Shown: positions 46,050 to 58,044, counted from the first letter of the stretch. The stretch is DNA of 64,000 bases from Oscillospiraceae bacterium (GCA_030625685.1 DAOUQJ010000004.1:71028-135027); one strand, 5' to 3'. Numbers and translations are program-made. The notes: generated by a model from the letters alone, not told the origin.

Positions 46050-47651
46050 TTAATGTTCTTTGGGAAATCGCACCCAAAATGTCGTGCCATGCCCAATTTC
46101 AGATTCCACCCGTACTGACCCATGATATGCATCTACGATAGAAGAGACAATGGAAAGGCCTGTGCCTCTTGTAGCGCTTTTGGTGGAAAATCCTTTTTCA
46201 AAAATTTTCTCTTTGAGGTCAAAGGCAATGCCTGGCCCTGTATCCTCAACACAAATAAGTAAATCTGTGTCACTTTCTTTGATGGTGACAATCACCTCTT
46301 TTGCCTTTGGCACACTGAGGTTCAGTGCTTCTGCCGCGTTTTCAATGAGGTTACCCAATATGGTCACCATAGCATCGGTTGGGAGGACATTTGCCCCATC
46401 TTTGAGCACGCTGCCCTCTGCCAATGTCATACGCACACCCAGTTCACTACAACGACTGGTTTTTCCCAGTAACAGTGCCGCCACAGATGGATCATGAATG
46501 GAACGCATAATTGCACCCACTGCCTGACGTTGTACGGCAGTGACATTCATAATGTATGCTTCTGCCTTCTCTGCTTCTCCCAGATGCAAAAGTCCGCCAA
46601 TGACATGTAGTTTATTCATGAATTCATGTGTATAGGCGCGCATGGCTTCTACAATGTGTTGCGCCCCTGTCAAATCATTCGCAAGTTTAGTGACTTCTGT
46701 TCGGTTACGTAAAATTGCGACAGCGCCGATGACACTGCGATCTTCCATAATAGGCATATGATGCGCTAAAATACGCTCATTATGAGAAAACGTATATGGA
46801 ATGTTATATTCTGATCGTTTCGATGTCAATAGTCGATCAAGAGATGAATTTGGTATGAGCTCATGCAAATCTTTTCCCAGTATCTCTGATTTTTTCATGC
46901 GCAGCATCTGCTCAATTGCCTTGTTACTAAACATGACTTTTGCATGTTTGTCAATGGCAAGTACACCTTCTTCTAGCGTCTCTAAAATCTCTTCTCTTTG
47001 ACGAAATAGGCCCAAGAGAACTTCTGGCTCATAGCCAAGCATCAGTCTTTTGATGCGGTCTGATAATTTAAATGAGAGTAGCCCACCGAGTATTAGAACA
47101 ATGATGGCAACGACGCCAAACGAAATCGCATACTGTGTCACAGACTTTGTAACATGTGCCATGTCAATGCCGACCATGACAAAACCCAGCAAAGTTCCAT
47201 CTTCAGAAACAACTGGTGCGTACGCACTTTTCATTACTCCAAAGCCAACAGAACCACCGGTGATAAACGCTTCTCTCTGTGCAAAAATATCAACATCTTC
47301 TTCTATTTGATAGGTATTTCCAATTTGCTTTTCATCGGAATGGTAATAAATGAGTCCATCCATATTGGCAACTACAATGCTATCAATGCCTTGAAGTTGT
47401 GAGATGCTTTCATCAAACATCGCCCAATAAACGTCGTCCACTTGTCCAAGCTCTAATTGCACTTCCATCAGTGGCGTTTGAGAAACCCCTCGTGCTGTGG
47501 AAAGCAAGCTGTTTTCAAGCGATTTGTTATTCTGATACAGTGCAATAAAAAGTGTGCCCACAAGCGTAAGTAAAATGGTTGCAATAATCACTATAATGTT
47601 GATCGAAAAGATTTGGCGTCGCAAAGAAGATTCTTCCAATTTCTTTTTCAA
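46050..47651 (-). CDS. sensor histidine kinase, CitA/DcuS family
   Basis: A 533-residue membrane kinase. It has a transmembrane segment near residues 16-39, an extracellular Cache/PDC sensor (VVANMDGLIYYHSDEKQIGNTY), a second membrane segment near 175-195, and a cytoplasmic PAS domain. The dimerisation helix has the phospho-His in AYTHEFMNKLHVIGGLLHLGE (SpoOB-like). The ATPase has N (LIENAAEAL), DTGPGIA and GTGLSIV boxes. The start is TTG with AAGGAG 9 nt upstream. This family senses external di- or tricarboxylates. Confidence 0.93.
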   Translation of the reverse strand: MKKKLEESSLRRQIFSINIIVIIATILLTLVGTLFIALYQNNKSLENSLLSTARGVSQTPLMEVQLELGQVDDVYWAMFDESISQLQGIDSIVVANMDGLIYYHSDEKQIGNTYQIEEDVDIFAQREAFITGGSVGFGVMKSAYAPVVSEDGTLLGFVMVGIDMAHVTKSVTQYAISFGVVAIIVLILGGLLSFKLSDRIKRLMLGYEPEVLLGLFRQREEILETLEEGVLAIDKHAKVMFSNKAIEQMLRMKKSEILGKDLHELIPNSSLDRLLTSKRSEYNIPYTFSHNERILAHHMPIMEDRSVIGAVAILRNRTEVTKLANDLTGAQHIVEAMRAYTHEFMNKLHVIGGLLHLGEAEKAEAYIMNVTAVQRQAVGAIMRSIHDPSVAALLLGKTSRCSELGVRMTLAEGSVLKDGANVLPTDAMVTILGNLIENAAEALNLSVPKAKEVIVTIKESDTDLLICVEDTGPGIAFDLKEKIFEKGFSTKSATRGTGLSIVSSIVDAYHGSVRVESEIGHGTTFWVRFPKEH

Positions 47652-47708
47652 ATACCATCGCTCCTTTCCAAATATAAGGCAATTTTACCTTGATTTTCCC
47701 TATTTCTT

Positions 47709-47737
47709 ATTATACGCAGTTATCTCTTTCATTGCAA
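47709..47737 (-). promoter_or_regulatory. sigma-A promoter of the CitA/CitB-type operon
   Basis: The minus strand has TTGCAA (47732-47737), 17 nt, then TATAAT (47709-47714), about 60 nt before the kinase start. Confidence 0.7.
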
Positions 47738-47825
47738 ATATCTTTTTTACTTTCATAAGTCTTTTTCAATTACGCACAAAGTATTATGATAAAACGCAGT
47801 TAAAAAAACGAAGGGGGGTTTTATC

Positions 47826-48506
47826 GTGCATGATATGCAAGAAATATTTAACGAAAGCGCAGCGGGTCTTGACGTATTTGGTCTCTTCACAGTTTCACCA
47901 TACATCTTGGTCAGTTGGGGCATTATGCTCTTCCTCACCGTCTCATCTATACTGCTGACGAGAAACTTACAACGAATACCCAGCAAGGGACAAGCAATGC
48001 TTGAAATCTGCATTGGCTCTTTCAATAATTTCTGCAAAGAACATCTTGGTAAACCTTGGCGGTCATTTGCTCCGTGGCTTGGCACTGTGGCACTATATGT
48101 AACATTTTGCAACCTTGTTCCGCTCTTTGGCATTACGCCACCCACCAAGAGCTTTTCAGTGGTTGCCACCTTGGCAGCACTGAGTGCCATACTCATTTAT
48201 TCGGCACAATTTCGCTTTTTGGGTTTCAAAAAAGGTCTCAAGAAATTTGCAACTCCATCGCCACTACTTCTCCCCATCAATATATTAGAAATTTTCATTC
48301 GTCCCTTGTCACTCTGTATGCGTCTATTTGGTAACGTTCTTGCATCCTACATCATCATGGAGATGATACATGCTGTTGCGCCAGTGGTTATACCGGCATT
48401 TTTGCAACTCTATTTTGATGTTTTTGATGGACTCATTCAATCTGTCGTATTCATCTTCCTCACCACACTGTTTTTAAGTGAAAGTATGGAAGAAGCACAT
48501 TCTTAA
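47826..48506 (+). CDS. atpB: F0F1 ATP synthase subunit a
   Basis: A 226-residue membrane stator subunit that forms the ion half-channels. The conserved helix with the essential Arg is in FIRPLSLCMRLFGNVLASYI. Start GTG 47826 fits AAGGGGGG 7 nt upstream; the in-frame ATG at 47835 is further away. It is the first gene of the atp operon; no atpI precedes it. Confidence 0.95.
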   Translation: MHDMQEIFNESAAGLDVFGLFTVSPYILVSWGIMLFLTVSSILLTRNLQRIPSKGQAMLEICIGSFNNFCKEHLGKPWRSFAPWLGTVALYVTFCNLVPLFGITPPTKSFSVVATLAALSAILIYSAQFRFLGFKKGLKKFATPSPLLLPINILEIFIRPLSLCMRLFGNVLASYIIMEMIHAVAPVVIPAFLQLYFDVFDGLIQSVVFIFLTTLFLSESMEEAHS

Positions 48507-48531
48507 ATTTGAACGATTCAATTATTACTAG

Positions 48532-48759
<228 letters not shown>

Positions 48760-48780
48760 CACGCAAAAGGAGCGATTACC

Positions 48781-49266
48781 ATGCTTTCATTCTCATTGAG
48801 CGATATTGTGTTTACAGTCATTAATGTCATCATTTTATATTTCATTTTGCGTAAATTTCTCTTTCATCCTGTCACAAATATGATTGAAAAAAGGCAAGCA
48901 GAAATAGACGACAATTTGAAAGAAGCAGCTGAGACCAAACAAGTCGCTGAGGAAACCCTTTCTGCGTATAAAACGCAACTCTCACAAGTCGAAAGCGAAG
49001 CTGCAGAGCTTCTCATCAAAGCCAAAGAAAAAGCCAAAATACAATCCAATGCCATTTTAGAAAAAGCGCATACCGATGCACAAAAACTAACTATTCAAAC
49101 CGAAGCGCAACTTTCCAGAGAACGTGATGAACTCTATGCCGAGCTTCAAAACGAAGTCATCGACCTTGCTATGCGCTCTGCCAAAACCATTGTAGAGCCA
49201 GAGTCAAAAGATAAAAATGAAGATTTCTTCGCTTCTTTTACAAAGCAAGCAGGTGATTTGACATGA
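48781..49266 (+). CDS. atpF: F0F1 ATP synthase subunit b
   Basis: A 161-residue peripheral stalk subunit with one N-terminal membrane helix (VFTVINVIILYFILRKFLF) and a long charged coiled coil. The atpH start overlaps its stop by 4 nt. Confidence 0.96.
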   Translation: MLSFSLSDIVFTVINVIILYFILRKFLFHPVTNMIEKRQAEIDDNLKEAAETKQVAEETLSAYKTQLSQVESEAAELLIKAKEKAKIQSNAILEKAHTDAQKLTIQTEAQLSRERDELYAELQNEVIDLAMRSAKTIVEPESKDKNEDFFASFTKQAGDLT

Positions 49267-49787
49267 GTGAAATCACACGTCGGTATGCAAAAGCCTTACA
49301 TGAAGTTGGTGTGGGTGACGAGGCGCTACGCACCGCGATTTCCGTCATCACAGAAGATGCAAATTTGCGCGCAGCGCTAGAGCATCCTACGATTCCCAGC
49401 AATCAAAAAATGGAGGTTTTGAAAAAACTTCCTATCATTAACCAAAACCCACACCTGCTACGGTTTTTTTCTCTGCTTTTTGAGAAAGGGCGTTTTTCCC
49501 TGCTTTCTGAAATTATGACTGACTTTCACAATCTCACTTTGCATCAAAACGCCACAAAACCTTGCACAGTCACTTGTGTCAAAGCACCAAGTGATGCGCA
49601 ACTCCAGCAACTAAAAACTGTTTTATGTCCCTTACATCATGTAAATGACATTGAATTTACCATCAACCTAGACCCATCACTCATTGATGGCTTTGTTTTA
49701 GAAATTGATGGTGTGGAATATGACCACAGTGTCCGTCATCGCTTGTCGGATTTATCCCGTTATTTAAAAGAGGTGAAGACCCTATGA
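49263..49787 (+). CDS. atpH: F0F1 ATP synthase subunit delta
   Basis: A 174-residue subunit linking the b stalk to F1. EITRRYAKALHEVG is the conserved start and IDGFVLEIDGVEYDHSVRHRL matches the C-terminal family pattern. Overlaps of 4 nt with atpF and atpA show coupled translation. Confidence 0.95.
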   Translation: MSEITRRYAKALHEVGVGDEALRTAISVITEDANLRAALEHPTIPSNQKMEVLKKLPIINQNPHLLRFFSLLFEKGRFSLLSEIMTDFHNLTLHQNATKPCTVTCVKAPSDAQLQQLKTVLCPLHHVNDIEFTINLDPSLIDGFVLEIDGVEYDHSVRHRLSDLSRYLKEVKTL

Positions 49788-51301
49788 ATACCAAAGCAGA
49801 AGAAATTGTCAGCCTTTTGCGTGAAAGTATCGAAGGTTATGACAACAAAATGGAACGTCGTGAAACTGGCATCGTCTTAGAAGTGGGCGATGGCATTGCT
49901 ACACTATATGGTCTAGATAATGCAGTGTATGGCGAGCTCATCGAATTTGACTGCGGTGTGCAAGGCATGGTCATGGACCTCAAGCGAGACACCGTTGGCT
50001 GTATTTTATTCGGTGCAGAAACAGAGGTCCACGAAGGCACCAAAGCATATACAACTGGCAGACCTGCTGATATTCACGTTGGTGACGAAATGCTCGGACG
50101 TGTCCTTGACCCTTTAGGCAACCCCATTGACGGTGGTGCGCCAATTGCGCCACAAGCAACACGCCCACTTGAATTTGAAGCGCTTGGCGTAGTCACAAGA
50201 AAATCTGTTGATGTCCCTATGCAAACTGGCATTTTGGCAATTGACGCACTGGTGCCCATTGGCCGTGGTCAGCGCGAGCTCATCATCGGTGACCGCCAAA
50301 CAGGGAAAACAAGTATTGCCGTAGATACCATCTTGAACCAAAAAGGAAAAGACATGATTTGTATCTATGTGTCCATTGGCCAAAAGGCATCTACCGTTGC
50401 CGGCGTTCGTAATCTACTGGAACAACATGGCGCAATGGACTACTCCATCATTGTGTCTGCTACAGCGGGCGACCCTGCCCCATTGCAATACATTACACCT
50501 TACTGCGCAACCGCGATTGCAGAACATTATATGTTCCAAGGCAAAGATGTGCTCATCATTTATGATGATTTATCCAAACACGCTGTGGCTTATCGTGCTC
50601 TGTCACTCCTACTCAAACGCTCCCCTGGACGGGAAGCCTATCCAGGAGATATTTTCGCTTTGCACTCTCGCTTATTAGAACGTGCATGCCGACTCAGCGA
50701 AGAGTATGGTGGTGGATCGATCACAGCGCTTCCTATCATTGAAACCCTTGCAGGCGATATTTCTGCCTATATCCCAACCAACGTCATTTCCATCACTGAC
50801 GGACAAATCTATTTGGATGCCGACCTTTTCCACTCTGGTCAGCGCCCAGCCATTGATGTGGGTCTATCCGTTTCTCGTGTTGGCGGGGCAGCACAAACCC
50901 GCGCCATCAAGAAAACAACAGGTACGCTGAGAATTGACCTTGCTCGCTTTCGTGAGCTTGAAATCTTTACGCAGTTCTCCTCCGACTTAGACACCTTGAC
51001 CCATCAAACGTTGGAGCACGGCAAGCGCCTTCTCAACATTCTCAAACAACCTCGAAATCACCCTATGAGTGTTGCCAAACAAGCAACCATTCTTTATATT
51101 TCAACCAATGGCTTACTACATGATTTGCCAGAAGAAGCTGTCACCAAATTTGCCCACGACTTCATTGATTTCTTGGAAAATGATCACAGCGACATCTTAA
51201 CTGGCATTACACAAAGTGGAGAACTATCTGCACAAGCGATTGATTCCATACGCAATGCGCTTGACGAATTCAAAAAGCAGGTGAACATATGCCAAGCATA
51301 A
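49784..51301 (+). CDS. atpA: F0F1 ATP synthase subunit alpha
   Basis: A 505-residue regulatory nucleotide-binding subunit. The P-loop is GDRQTGKTS, the catalytic arginine region is in PAIDVGLSVSRVGGAAQT, and DDLSKHAVAYR is conserved. The last 13 nt overlap atpG. Confidence 0.98.
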   Translation: MNTKAEEIVSLLRESIEGYDNKMERRETGIVLEVGDGIATLYGLDNAVYGELIEFDCGVQGMVMDLKRDTVGCILFGAETEVHEGTKAYTTGRPADIHVGDEMLGRVLDPLGNPIDGGAPIAPQATRPLEFEALGVVTRKSVDVPMQTGILAIDALVPIGRGQRELIIGDRQTGKTSIAVDTILNQKGKDMICIYVSIGQKASTVAGVRNLLEQHGAMDYSIIVSATAGDPAPLQYITPYCATAIAEHYMFQGKDVLIIYDDLSKHAVAYRALSLLLKRSPGREAYPGDIFALHSRLLERACRLSEEYGGGSITALPIIETLAGDISAYIPTNVISITDGQIYLDADLFHSGQRPAIDVGLSVSRVGGAAQTRAIKKTTGTLRIDLARFRELEIFTQFSSDLDTLTHQTLEHGKRLLNILKQPRNHPMSVAKQATILYISTNGLLHDLPEEAVTKFAHDFIDFLENDHSDILTGITQSGELSAQAIDSIRNALDEFKKQVNICQA

Positions 51302-52167
51302 AAGAGATTAAAAAGCATATTAAAGGCGTAGAATCCACGCTAAAGATCACAAATGCTATGTATCTCATCTCCTCAGCTAGTCTGCGCAAAGCAAAGGCTA
51401 ACCACGACAAGGTGGAACCGTTTTTTGAAAAACTGCGCTATTCCTTTGCAGATATTTTTCACCACTCTCTAAGTCTAGAACATCCCTATTTAGATCAGAG
51501 ACCAAACATCAAAGAAGAAGACAGAAAAATTGGCTATATTGTGGTCACAGGCGACAAAGGCCTTGCAGGAGCGTATAACCATAACATCTTAAAAAGTGCC
51601 AATGAGTCGATTCTTCAGACGAAAAACCCTGTCGTATTTGTCATTGGACAAATGGGACGCAGCTATTTTACACAAAAAAAAGTACGCGTTGAAGAAGACT
51701 TTTTTCACTCCACGCAAGAACCCACCATTCGCATGGCAGTTCGCATGCGAAAAGCCATTTTAGAAGCCTTTGAAGAAGGCAAAATTGATGAAGTTTGGAT
51801 TTGGTATACCGATATGGTGACACCACTGCAACTAGAACCAAAACTTCAAAAACTCCTCCCAATGGACAAAAACCTATTTCCCTATGAAACGGAAAAAGAG
51901 ACGTATAAACGCACCGTGGAGTACATTCCCTCTCCTGATGTCGTGTTTGATCATCTTGTCCCTGAATATTTGACTGGCATGCTCTATGGCTGTTTGGTTG
52001 AATCGTATTGTAGTGAACAAAGTGCAAGGATGACTGCCATGGATGCCTCCACCAAGAATGCAAAAGACATGCTCAAACAACTCAATTTGAGCTACAACCG
52101 CGCAAGACAAGGTGCCATTACACAAGAAATCACCGAAATCGCTGGGGATGGCTTAACCAGAGATTAA
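51289..52167 (+). CDS. atpG: F0F1 ATP synthase subunit gamma
   Basis: A 292-residue central-shaft subunit. The N-terminal helix (IKEIKKHIKGVESTLKITNA), the VTGDKGLAGAYNHNIL core and the C-terminal helix (MTAMDASTKNAKDMLKQLNL) are conserved. It starts inside the 3' end of atpA. Confidence 0.97.
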   Translation: MPSIKEIKKHIKGVESTLKITNAMYLISSASLRKAKANHDKVEPFFEKLRYSFADIFHHSLSLEHPYLDQRPNIKEEDRKIGYIVVTGDKGLAGAYNHNILKSANESILQTKNPVVFVIGQMGRSYFTQKKVRVEEDFFHSTQEPTIRMAVRMRKAILEAFEEGKIDEVWIWYTDMVTPLQLEPKLQKLLPMDKNLFPYETEKETYKRTVEYIPSPDVVFDHLVPEYLTGMLYGCLVESYCSEQSARMTAMDASTKNAKDMLKQLNLSYNRARQGAITQEITEIAGDGLTRD

Positions 52168-52189
52168 TAACCCAAGCAACGCTTTATGA

Positions 52190-54009
<1,820 letters not shown>

Positions 54010-54063
54010 GACCTGTTTGACACATAAAGTGCCATAAAAAATTCAGTTATAATTATTCTCACT

Positions 54064-54154
54064 GTGGGCATACTACATTCGCCCACCTCATAGAACACAT
54101 ATGCAAATGCGTGTATCAACGTGCGACTGCTCTTGGGCTGTCGCACGTTTTTTA
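54064..54154 (+). terminator. atp operon terminator region
   Basis: Two hairpins follow atpC: GTGGGC / GCCCAC (54064-54086), then ACGTGCGAC / GTCGCACGT (54119-54127, 54140-54148) with a T-run immediately after. The second is a standard rho-independent terminator. Confidence 0.87.
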
Positions 54155-54188
54155 TTTCATGTGACACTTATGTTTCGCATTGTTTTAT

Positions 54189-54262
54189 TTTACATGAATT
54201 TTTGATACTTTACATGCATTTTACAATCACACTATTTCTATTTTACATCATCCTGTTATGAT
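54189..54262 (+). promoter_or_regulatory. Pho-box repeats and promoter of pstS
   Basis: TTTACAT-like repeats start at 54189, 54209, 54220 and 54242; the last three are spaced 11 and 22 nt apart, in the helical phase of PhoP/PhoB direct-repeat operators. A -10 box TATGAT (54257-54262) follows without a good -35 box, as expected for a Pho-activated promoter. pstS begins 43 nt later. Confidence 0.75.
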
Positions 54263-54305
54263 AACCTCATAAAAAATGATCATACAATTTTGAAGGAGAA
54301 TGATT

Positions 54306-55148
54306 ATGAAAAAAATCGTAACTTTATTCATGGCAGTCGTCTTAGGTTTTGGACTTGTGGCTTGTGGAACAACTCCAGCCGAGCCAACCCAACCAGAAGA
54401 AGAAAGCGCAACCCTCTCTGGCGAAGTCAGCCTATCTGGATCTACTTCCGTTGAAAAAATCGGCATCGCACTCGGAGATGAATTTATGGCACTCAATCCA
54501 GATGTTGACTTTACCTATCAAGCAATCGGCTCTTCTGCCGGTGTGAAAAACGCCAATGAAGGTGTCACCATGATTGGTACTGCTTCTCGTAACATCAAAG
54601 ATTCTGAAAAAGAACTTGGCATGACGGAACAAGTCCTTTGCTATGACGGCATTGCAGTCATTGTGAACAATGCAGTAGACGTCGATGAACTCACTTTGGA
54701 AGACGTTCAAAAAATCTACAAAGGCGAAATCACAAATTGGTCAGAAGTCGGTGGCAGTGATGTTGACATCGTGGTTGTTTCAAGAGAACAAGGTTCTGGT
54801 ACAAGAGGCGCTTTTGAAGAAATCGTAGGATTTGAAGATGAACTCACAGTTAACGCACTTCTAGCTGACGGCAACGGAAACGTACACGCAACGGTTAAAT
54901 CAAACGCACAAGCAATTGGTTATATCTCATTCACTACTATCAACGATGAAATCAAACCTCTCAAAATTGAAGGTTCTGAGCCAACTGTTGAGAACGTGTT
55001 AGATGGAAGCTTCAAAGTATCTCGTCCATTTAACATCATCTATCATGACGCAAACCTATCTGACGCTGCCAAAAAATTCCTACAATGGGTACAAACAGAT
55101 GAAGCGAAAGACATCATTGAAGACAAAGGCGGAATCGCCATCCGATAA
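54306..55148 (+). CDS. pstS: phosphate-binding lipoprotein PstS
   Basis: A 280-residue phosphate receptor of the high-affinity ABC importer. The lipobox is LVAC with C20 as the lipid-modified Cys. Phosphate-binding loops are visible: LSGSTSVEK, IGSSAGVKN, GTASRNIKDSE and REQGSGTRGAFEE. ATG 54306 (AAGGAG 7 nt upstream) is chosen over ATG 54300. A hairpin at 55194-55217 lies between it and pstC. Confidence 0.97.
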   Translation: MKKIVTLFMAVVLGFGLVACGTTPAEPTQPEEESATLSGEVSLSGSTSVEKIGIALGDEFMALNPDVDFTYQAIGSSAGVKNANEGVTMIGTASRNIKDSEKELGMTEQVLCYDGIAVIVNNAVDVDELTLEDVQKIYKGEITNWSEVGGSDVDIVVVSREQGSGTRGAFEEIVGFEDELTVNALLADGNGNVHATVKSNAQAIGYISFTTINDEIKPLKIEGSEPTVENVLDGSFKVSRPFNIIYHDANLSDAAKKFLQWVQTDEAKDIIEDKGGIAIR

Positions 55149-55193
55149 ATCGAACACACTTCATTTACTTCCTCCAAAAGTAAGAGTGTGCGA

Positions 55194-55222
55194 AACGCCC
55201 AGCTTCGGCTGGGTGTTTTGTA
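55194..55222 (+). terminator. terminator between pstS and pstC
   Basis: Stem AACGCCCAGC / GCTGGGTGTT around a C(UUCG)G tetraloop, followed by TTGTATTTT. It would let pstS be made in excess over the membrane parts. Confidence 0.8.
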
Positions 55223-55223
55223 T

Positions 55224-55277
55224 TTTACACGGATTTAACATATGTAAAATATGCTCATAACAAGCACTCGTTATGAT
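55224..55277 (+). promoter_or_regulatory. Pho-box repeats and promoter of pstCAB-phoU-phoPR
   Basis: TTTACAC (55224) and TTAACAT (55235) are spaced 11 nt apart, with an inverted ATGTAAAAT next to them. A -10 box TATGAT (55272-55277) sits in the same GTTATGATAAC context as at pstS. Pho-type activation is inferred for this second operon too. Confidence 0.65.
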
Positions 55278-55318
55278 AACAATAGTAAAAAGAACTGCTA
55301 GGAAAGAAAGAGGGAATT

Positions 55319-56197
55319 ATGAAGAAACATGAAAAATTTATGCAGATATTGTTTTTCATTTCGTCTGCACTGAGTGTGTGCTTCATTTTGCTGATTGTGG
55401 GCTTTATTCTCACAAAGGGGCTTCGTCCGTTTGTCGAAGGTGACTATGCCTTTTGGGATTTTATCTCAGGCACCAGATGGAACCCCAGTGACAACCCATC
55501 AGCTGAAATGTATGGCGTACTTTACATGATTGTCGGTTCAGTACTCGGTACGACCTTGGCAGTGCTCATTGGACTTCCCATCAGCGTATTCACTTCCGCC
55601 TATCTTGCGGAGCACGCTTCGGAAAAAATGAGAAAACTCATCAAAAACGGTGTCCTCCTGCTTGCCTCTATCCCCTCTGTCATTTACGGGATTTTTGGTT
55701 TGGGATTCATCGTTCCCATCATTGCCAAATTCTCGCCACAGTCACAAGGGCAGTCTTTGCTTGCGGTGACAGTGGTGCTCACCATGATGATTCTTCCCAC
55801 CATGATTGCCATATCAGAAAACGCCATCTCTTCTGTTCCCAAGTCCTATCGTGAAGGCTCTCTTGCACTGGGCGTCAGCAAAACACACACCACGTTCCAT
55901 GTGGTTGTGCCAGCAGCAAAGCGTGGGATTCTCGTTGGTGTTGTTTTGGGAGTGGGCCGTGCCATTGGCGAAGCCATGGCGGTGGTACTCGTTGCAGGAA
56001 ACGTATCAGGCGGACTTCCCACAAGCCTCTTTGACAAAGTAAGACCACTGACCACAAACGTCGTCTTAGAGATGTCTTATGCAACAGGACTGCACCAAGA
56101 CATGCTCTTTGCCACAGGTTCTGTCCTAGTGGTTTTCATTGTGGTCATCAATGTCATCTTATCCAGAGTCATTCACAAAATGGGGGCGGTAGAATGA
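55319..56197 (+). CDS. pstC: phosphate ABC transporter permease PstC
   Basis: A 292-residue inner-membrane permease with about six membrane segments. The SIPSVIYGIFGLGF motif and the cytoplasmic EAA loop ([20 protein letters not shown]) are typical. It overlaps pstA by 4 nt. Confidence 0.96.
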   Translation: MKKHEKFMQILFFISSALSVCFILLIVGFILTKGLRPFVEGDYAFWDFISGTRWNPSDNPSAEMYGVLYMIVGSVLGTTLAVLIGLPISVFTSAYLAEHASEKMRKLIKNGVLLLASIPSVIYGIFGLGFIVPIIAKFSPQSQGQSLLAVTVVLTMMILPTMIAISENAISSVPKSYREGSLALGVSKTHTTFHVVVPAAKRGILVGVVLGVGRAIGEAMAVVLVAGNVSGGLPTSLFDKVRPLTTNVVLEMSYATGLHQDMLFATGSVLVVFIVVINVILSRVIHKMGAVE

Positions 56198-57273
56198 AAA
56201 AAGATACCATATTTAATATTCTCATGCGAGCGTCTACCTTTCTCGTTGTCTCATTGCTCTTGCTTATCTTGACATTTGTTACGATACAAGGCATCGGAAA
56301 GTTTGATCTCCACTTTTTCACAGGTGAGTTTGATGACAAAACCTCCTATGTCTATGTAGAAACAGATGACACTTTAGGCATTGAGACCAAACTCATGGAA
56401 GTAGAGGACAAAGCGTATCCGACCATCACCAAAATAAACACAGACTCTGCTGTCAAACAAGGGATTATGAATAGCGAACTGTATCCTCTCAAAAAAGGAG
56501 ATGTCATTTTAAAAGTTGACAGCACCAGTACAGAGGATATCGCCGATGTAGAAACCATCCCTTTAGAAAGTGACAACGTTCGTCTCAAAGTGTTAAGACC
56601 TGGAGAAGGCATCTTCCCACTCATGGTCAATACCCTGCTTGTCATTGTCTTTTCCCTCTTAATTTCTCTACCAATATCCATCATGAGTGCCATCTATTTA
56701 TCCGAATACGCCAAACCTTCACGGCTACTGTCTATCATTCGCTTTTCCATCTCTTGTTTGGCGGGTGTTCCCTCCATCATTTATGGACTATTTGGTATGC
56801 TTCTGTTTGTTACAGTCATGCGTTTTGGCTATTCCATCTTAGCGGGGAGCTTCACACTTTCTATCGTACTTCTCCCAACACTCATTACCCAAGCGGAAGA
56901 GAGCTTAAAGCGCGTGCCAAATACATTGAGAGAAGGCTCGCTGGCGCTCGGTGCTAGCAAATTGCGCACCATATCTAAAGTGGTGCTTCCCAACAGCATC
57001 AGCGGTATTGTCGTTGGCATATTGCTGAGCATCGGGCGTATCATTGGCGAAAGTGCAGCGCTCTTACTCACAGCAGGTACCGTTGGTGCCATTCCAGAAA
57101 GTGTATTCCAAAGTGGCAGTACCCTCACCGTGAAAGCATACACGGTAGTCAAAGAAAGTGGCGATATTGCCCTTGGCTGTGCGATGGGTCTTGTCACCAT
57201 CCTAATGGTCATTATTATCAATATGTTAGTGAAGTTTACCGAGCGTTTTGACAAGATGAAGGAGAGTGTGTAA
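56194..57273 (+). CDS. pstA: phosphate ABC transporter permease PstA with PDZ-like insert
   Basis: A 359-residue permease, some 60-80 longer than usual. After the first membrane segment (about 14-34) there is an extra outer domain at about 45-137 that looks like a PDZ fold: [36 protein letters not shown]. The permease resumes with [12 protein letters not shown], then [13 protein letters not shown] and the EAA loop [24 protein letters not shown] insert might tether or sense a partner outside the membrane. The core call is firm; the insert assignment is from pattern only. Confidence 0.94.
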   Translation: MKKDTIFNILMRASTFLVVSLLLLILTFVTIQGIGKFDLHFFTGEFDDKTSYVYVETDDTLGIETKLMEVEDKAYPTITKINTDSAVKQGIMNSELYPLKKGDVILKVDSTSTEDIADVETIPLESDNVRLKVLRPGEGIFPLMVNTLLVIVFSLLISLPISIMSAIYLSEYAKPSRLLSIIRFSISCLAGVPSIIYGLFGMLLFVTVMRFGYSILAGSFTLSIVLLPTLITQAEESLKRVPNTLREGSLALGASKLRTISKVVLPNSISGIVVGILLSIGRIIGESAALLLTAGTVGAIPESVFQSGSTLTVKAYTVVKESGDIALGCAMGLVTILMVIIINMLVKFTERFDKMKESV

Positions 57274-57275
57274 AA

Positions 57276-58031
57276 TTGAACAAAGATAAAATGATCATCA
57301 AAGACTTGAGTTTTTATTATGGCTCAACCAAGGCCCTACACAACATCAATCTGAGCATCAAAGAAAATGAGGTCATTGCGTTCATTGGCCCTTCTGGTTG
57401 TGGCAAATCCACTTTTTTGAGAAATCTCAATCGCATGAATGACTTGATTGCAGACACCAAAGTGGAAGGAGAAATCTTCCTCGACGCTCATAATATCCGC
57501 ACGGATATTGATGTCATTGATCTGCGCACCCGAGTGGGTATGGTGTTTCAAAAACCCAATCCCTTTCCCATGAGCATCTACGAAAATGTAGTCTACGGGC
57601 CAAAGGCAAAGGGCATCAAAGAGAAAAGCAAACTTGATGAAATCGTAGAAAACAGCCTCAAAGGCGCGGCACTCTGGGATGAAGTGAAAGACAATTTAGA
57701 CAAAAATGGCCTTTCCCTCTCAGGCGGACAGCAACAAAGACTCTGCATTGCAAGAGCGCTTGCCGTGAATCCTGAAGTGCTCCTCATGGATGAGCCAACC
57801 TCAGCGCTTGACCCCATATCCACCCTCAAAATTGAAGATCTGATTTCAAAACTTAAAAAGAATTACACCATTGCCATTGTTACACATAACATGCAACAAG
57901 GTGCAAGGGTATCTGACCGAACTGCTTTTTTCCTGAGCGGAGAAGTCATTGAATGCGATGAAACCGATAAAATCTTCTCCAATCCTAGCGACCAACGTAC
58001 CGAAGATTACATCACCGGAAAGTATAGTTAG
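57276..58031 (+). CDS. pstB: phosphate ABC transporter ATP-binding protein PstB
   Basis: A 251-residue ATPase. Walker A is GPSGCGKST, the signature [15 protein letters not shown] and Walker [13 protein letters not shown]; the NRMNDLI segment is typical of PstB. It appears to start with TTG 57276, 2 nt after pstA ends; ATG 57291 is the alternative. Confidence 0.97.
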   Translation: MNKDKMIIKDLSFYYGSTKALHNINLSIKENEVIAFIGPSGCGKSTFLRNLNRMNDLIADTKVEGEIFLDAHNIRTDIDVIDLRTRVGMVFQKPNPFPMSIYENVVYGPKAKGIKEKSKLDEIVENSLKGAALWDEVKDNLDKNGLSLSGGQQQRLCIARALAVNPEVLLMDEPTSALDPISTLKIEDLISKLKKNYTIAIVTHNMQQGARVSDRTAFFLSGEVIECDETDKIFSNPSDQRTEDYITGKYS

Positions 58032-58044
58032 GAGGTAACTTTAT

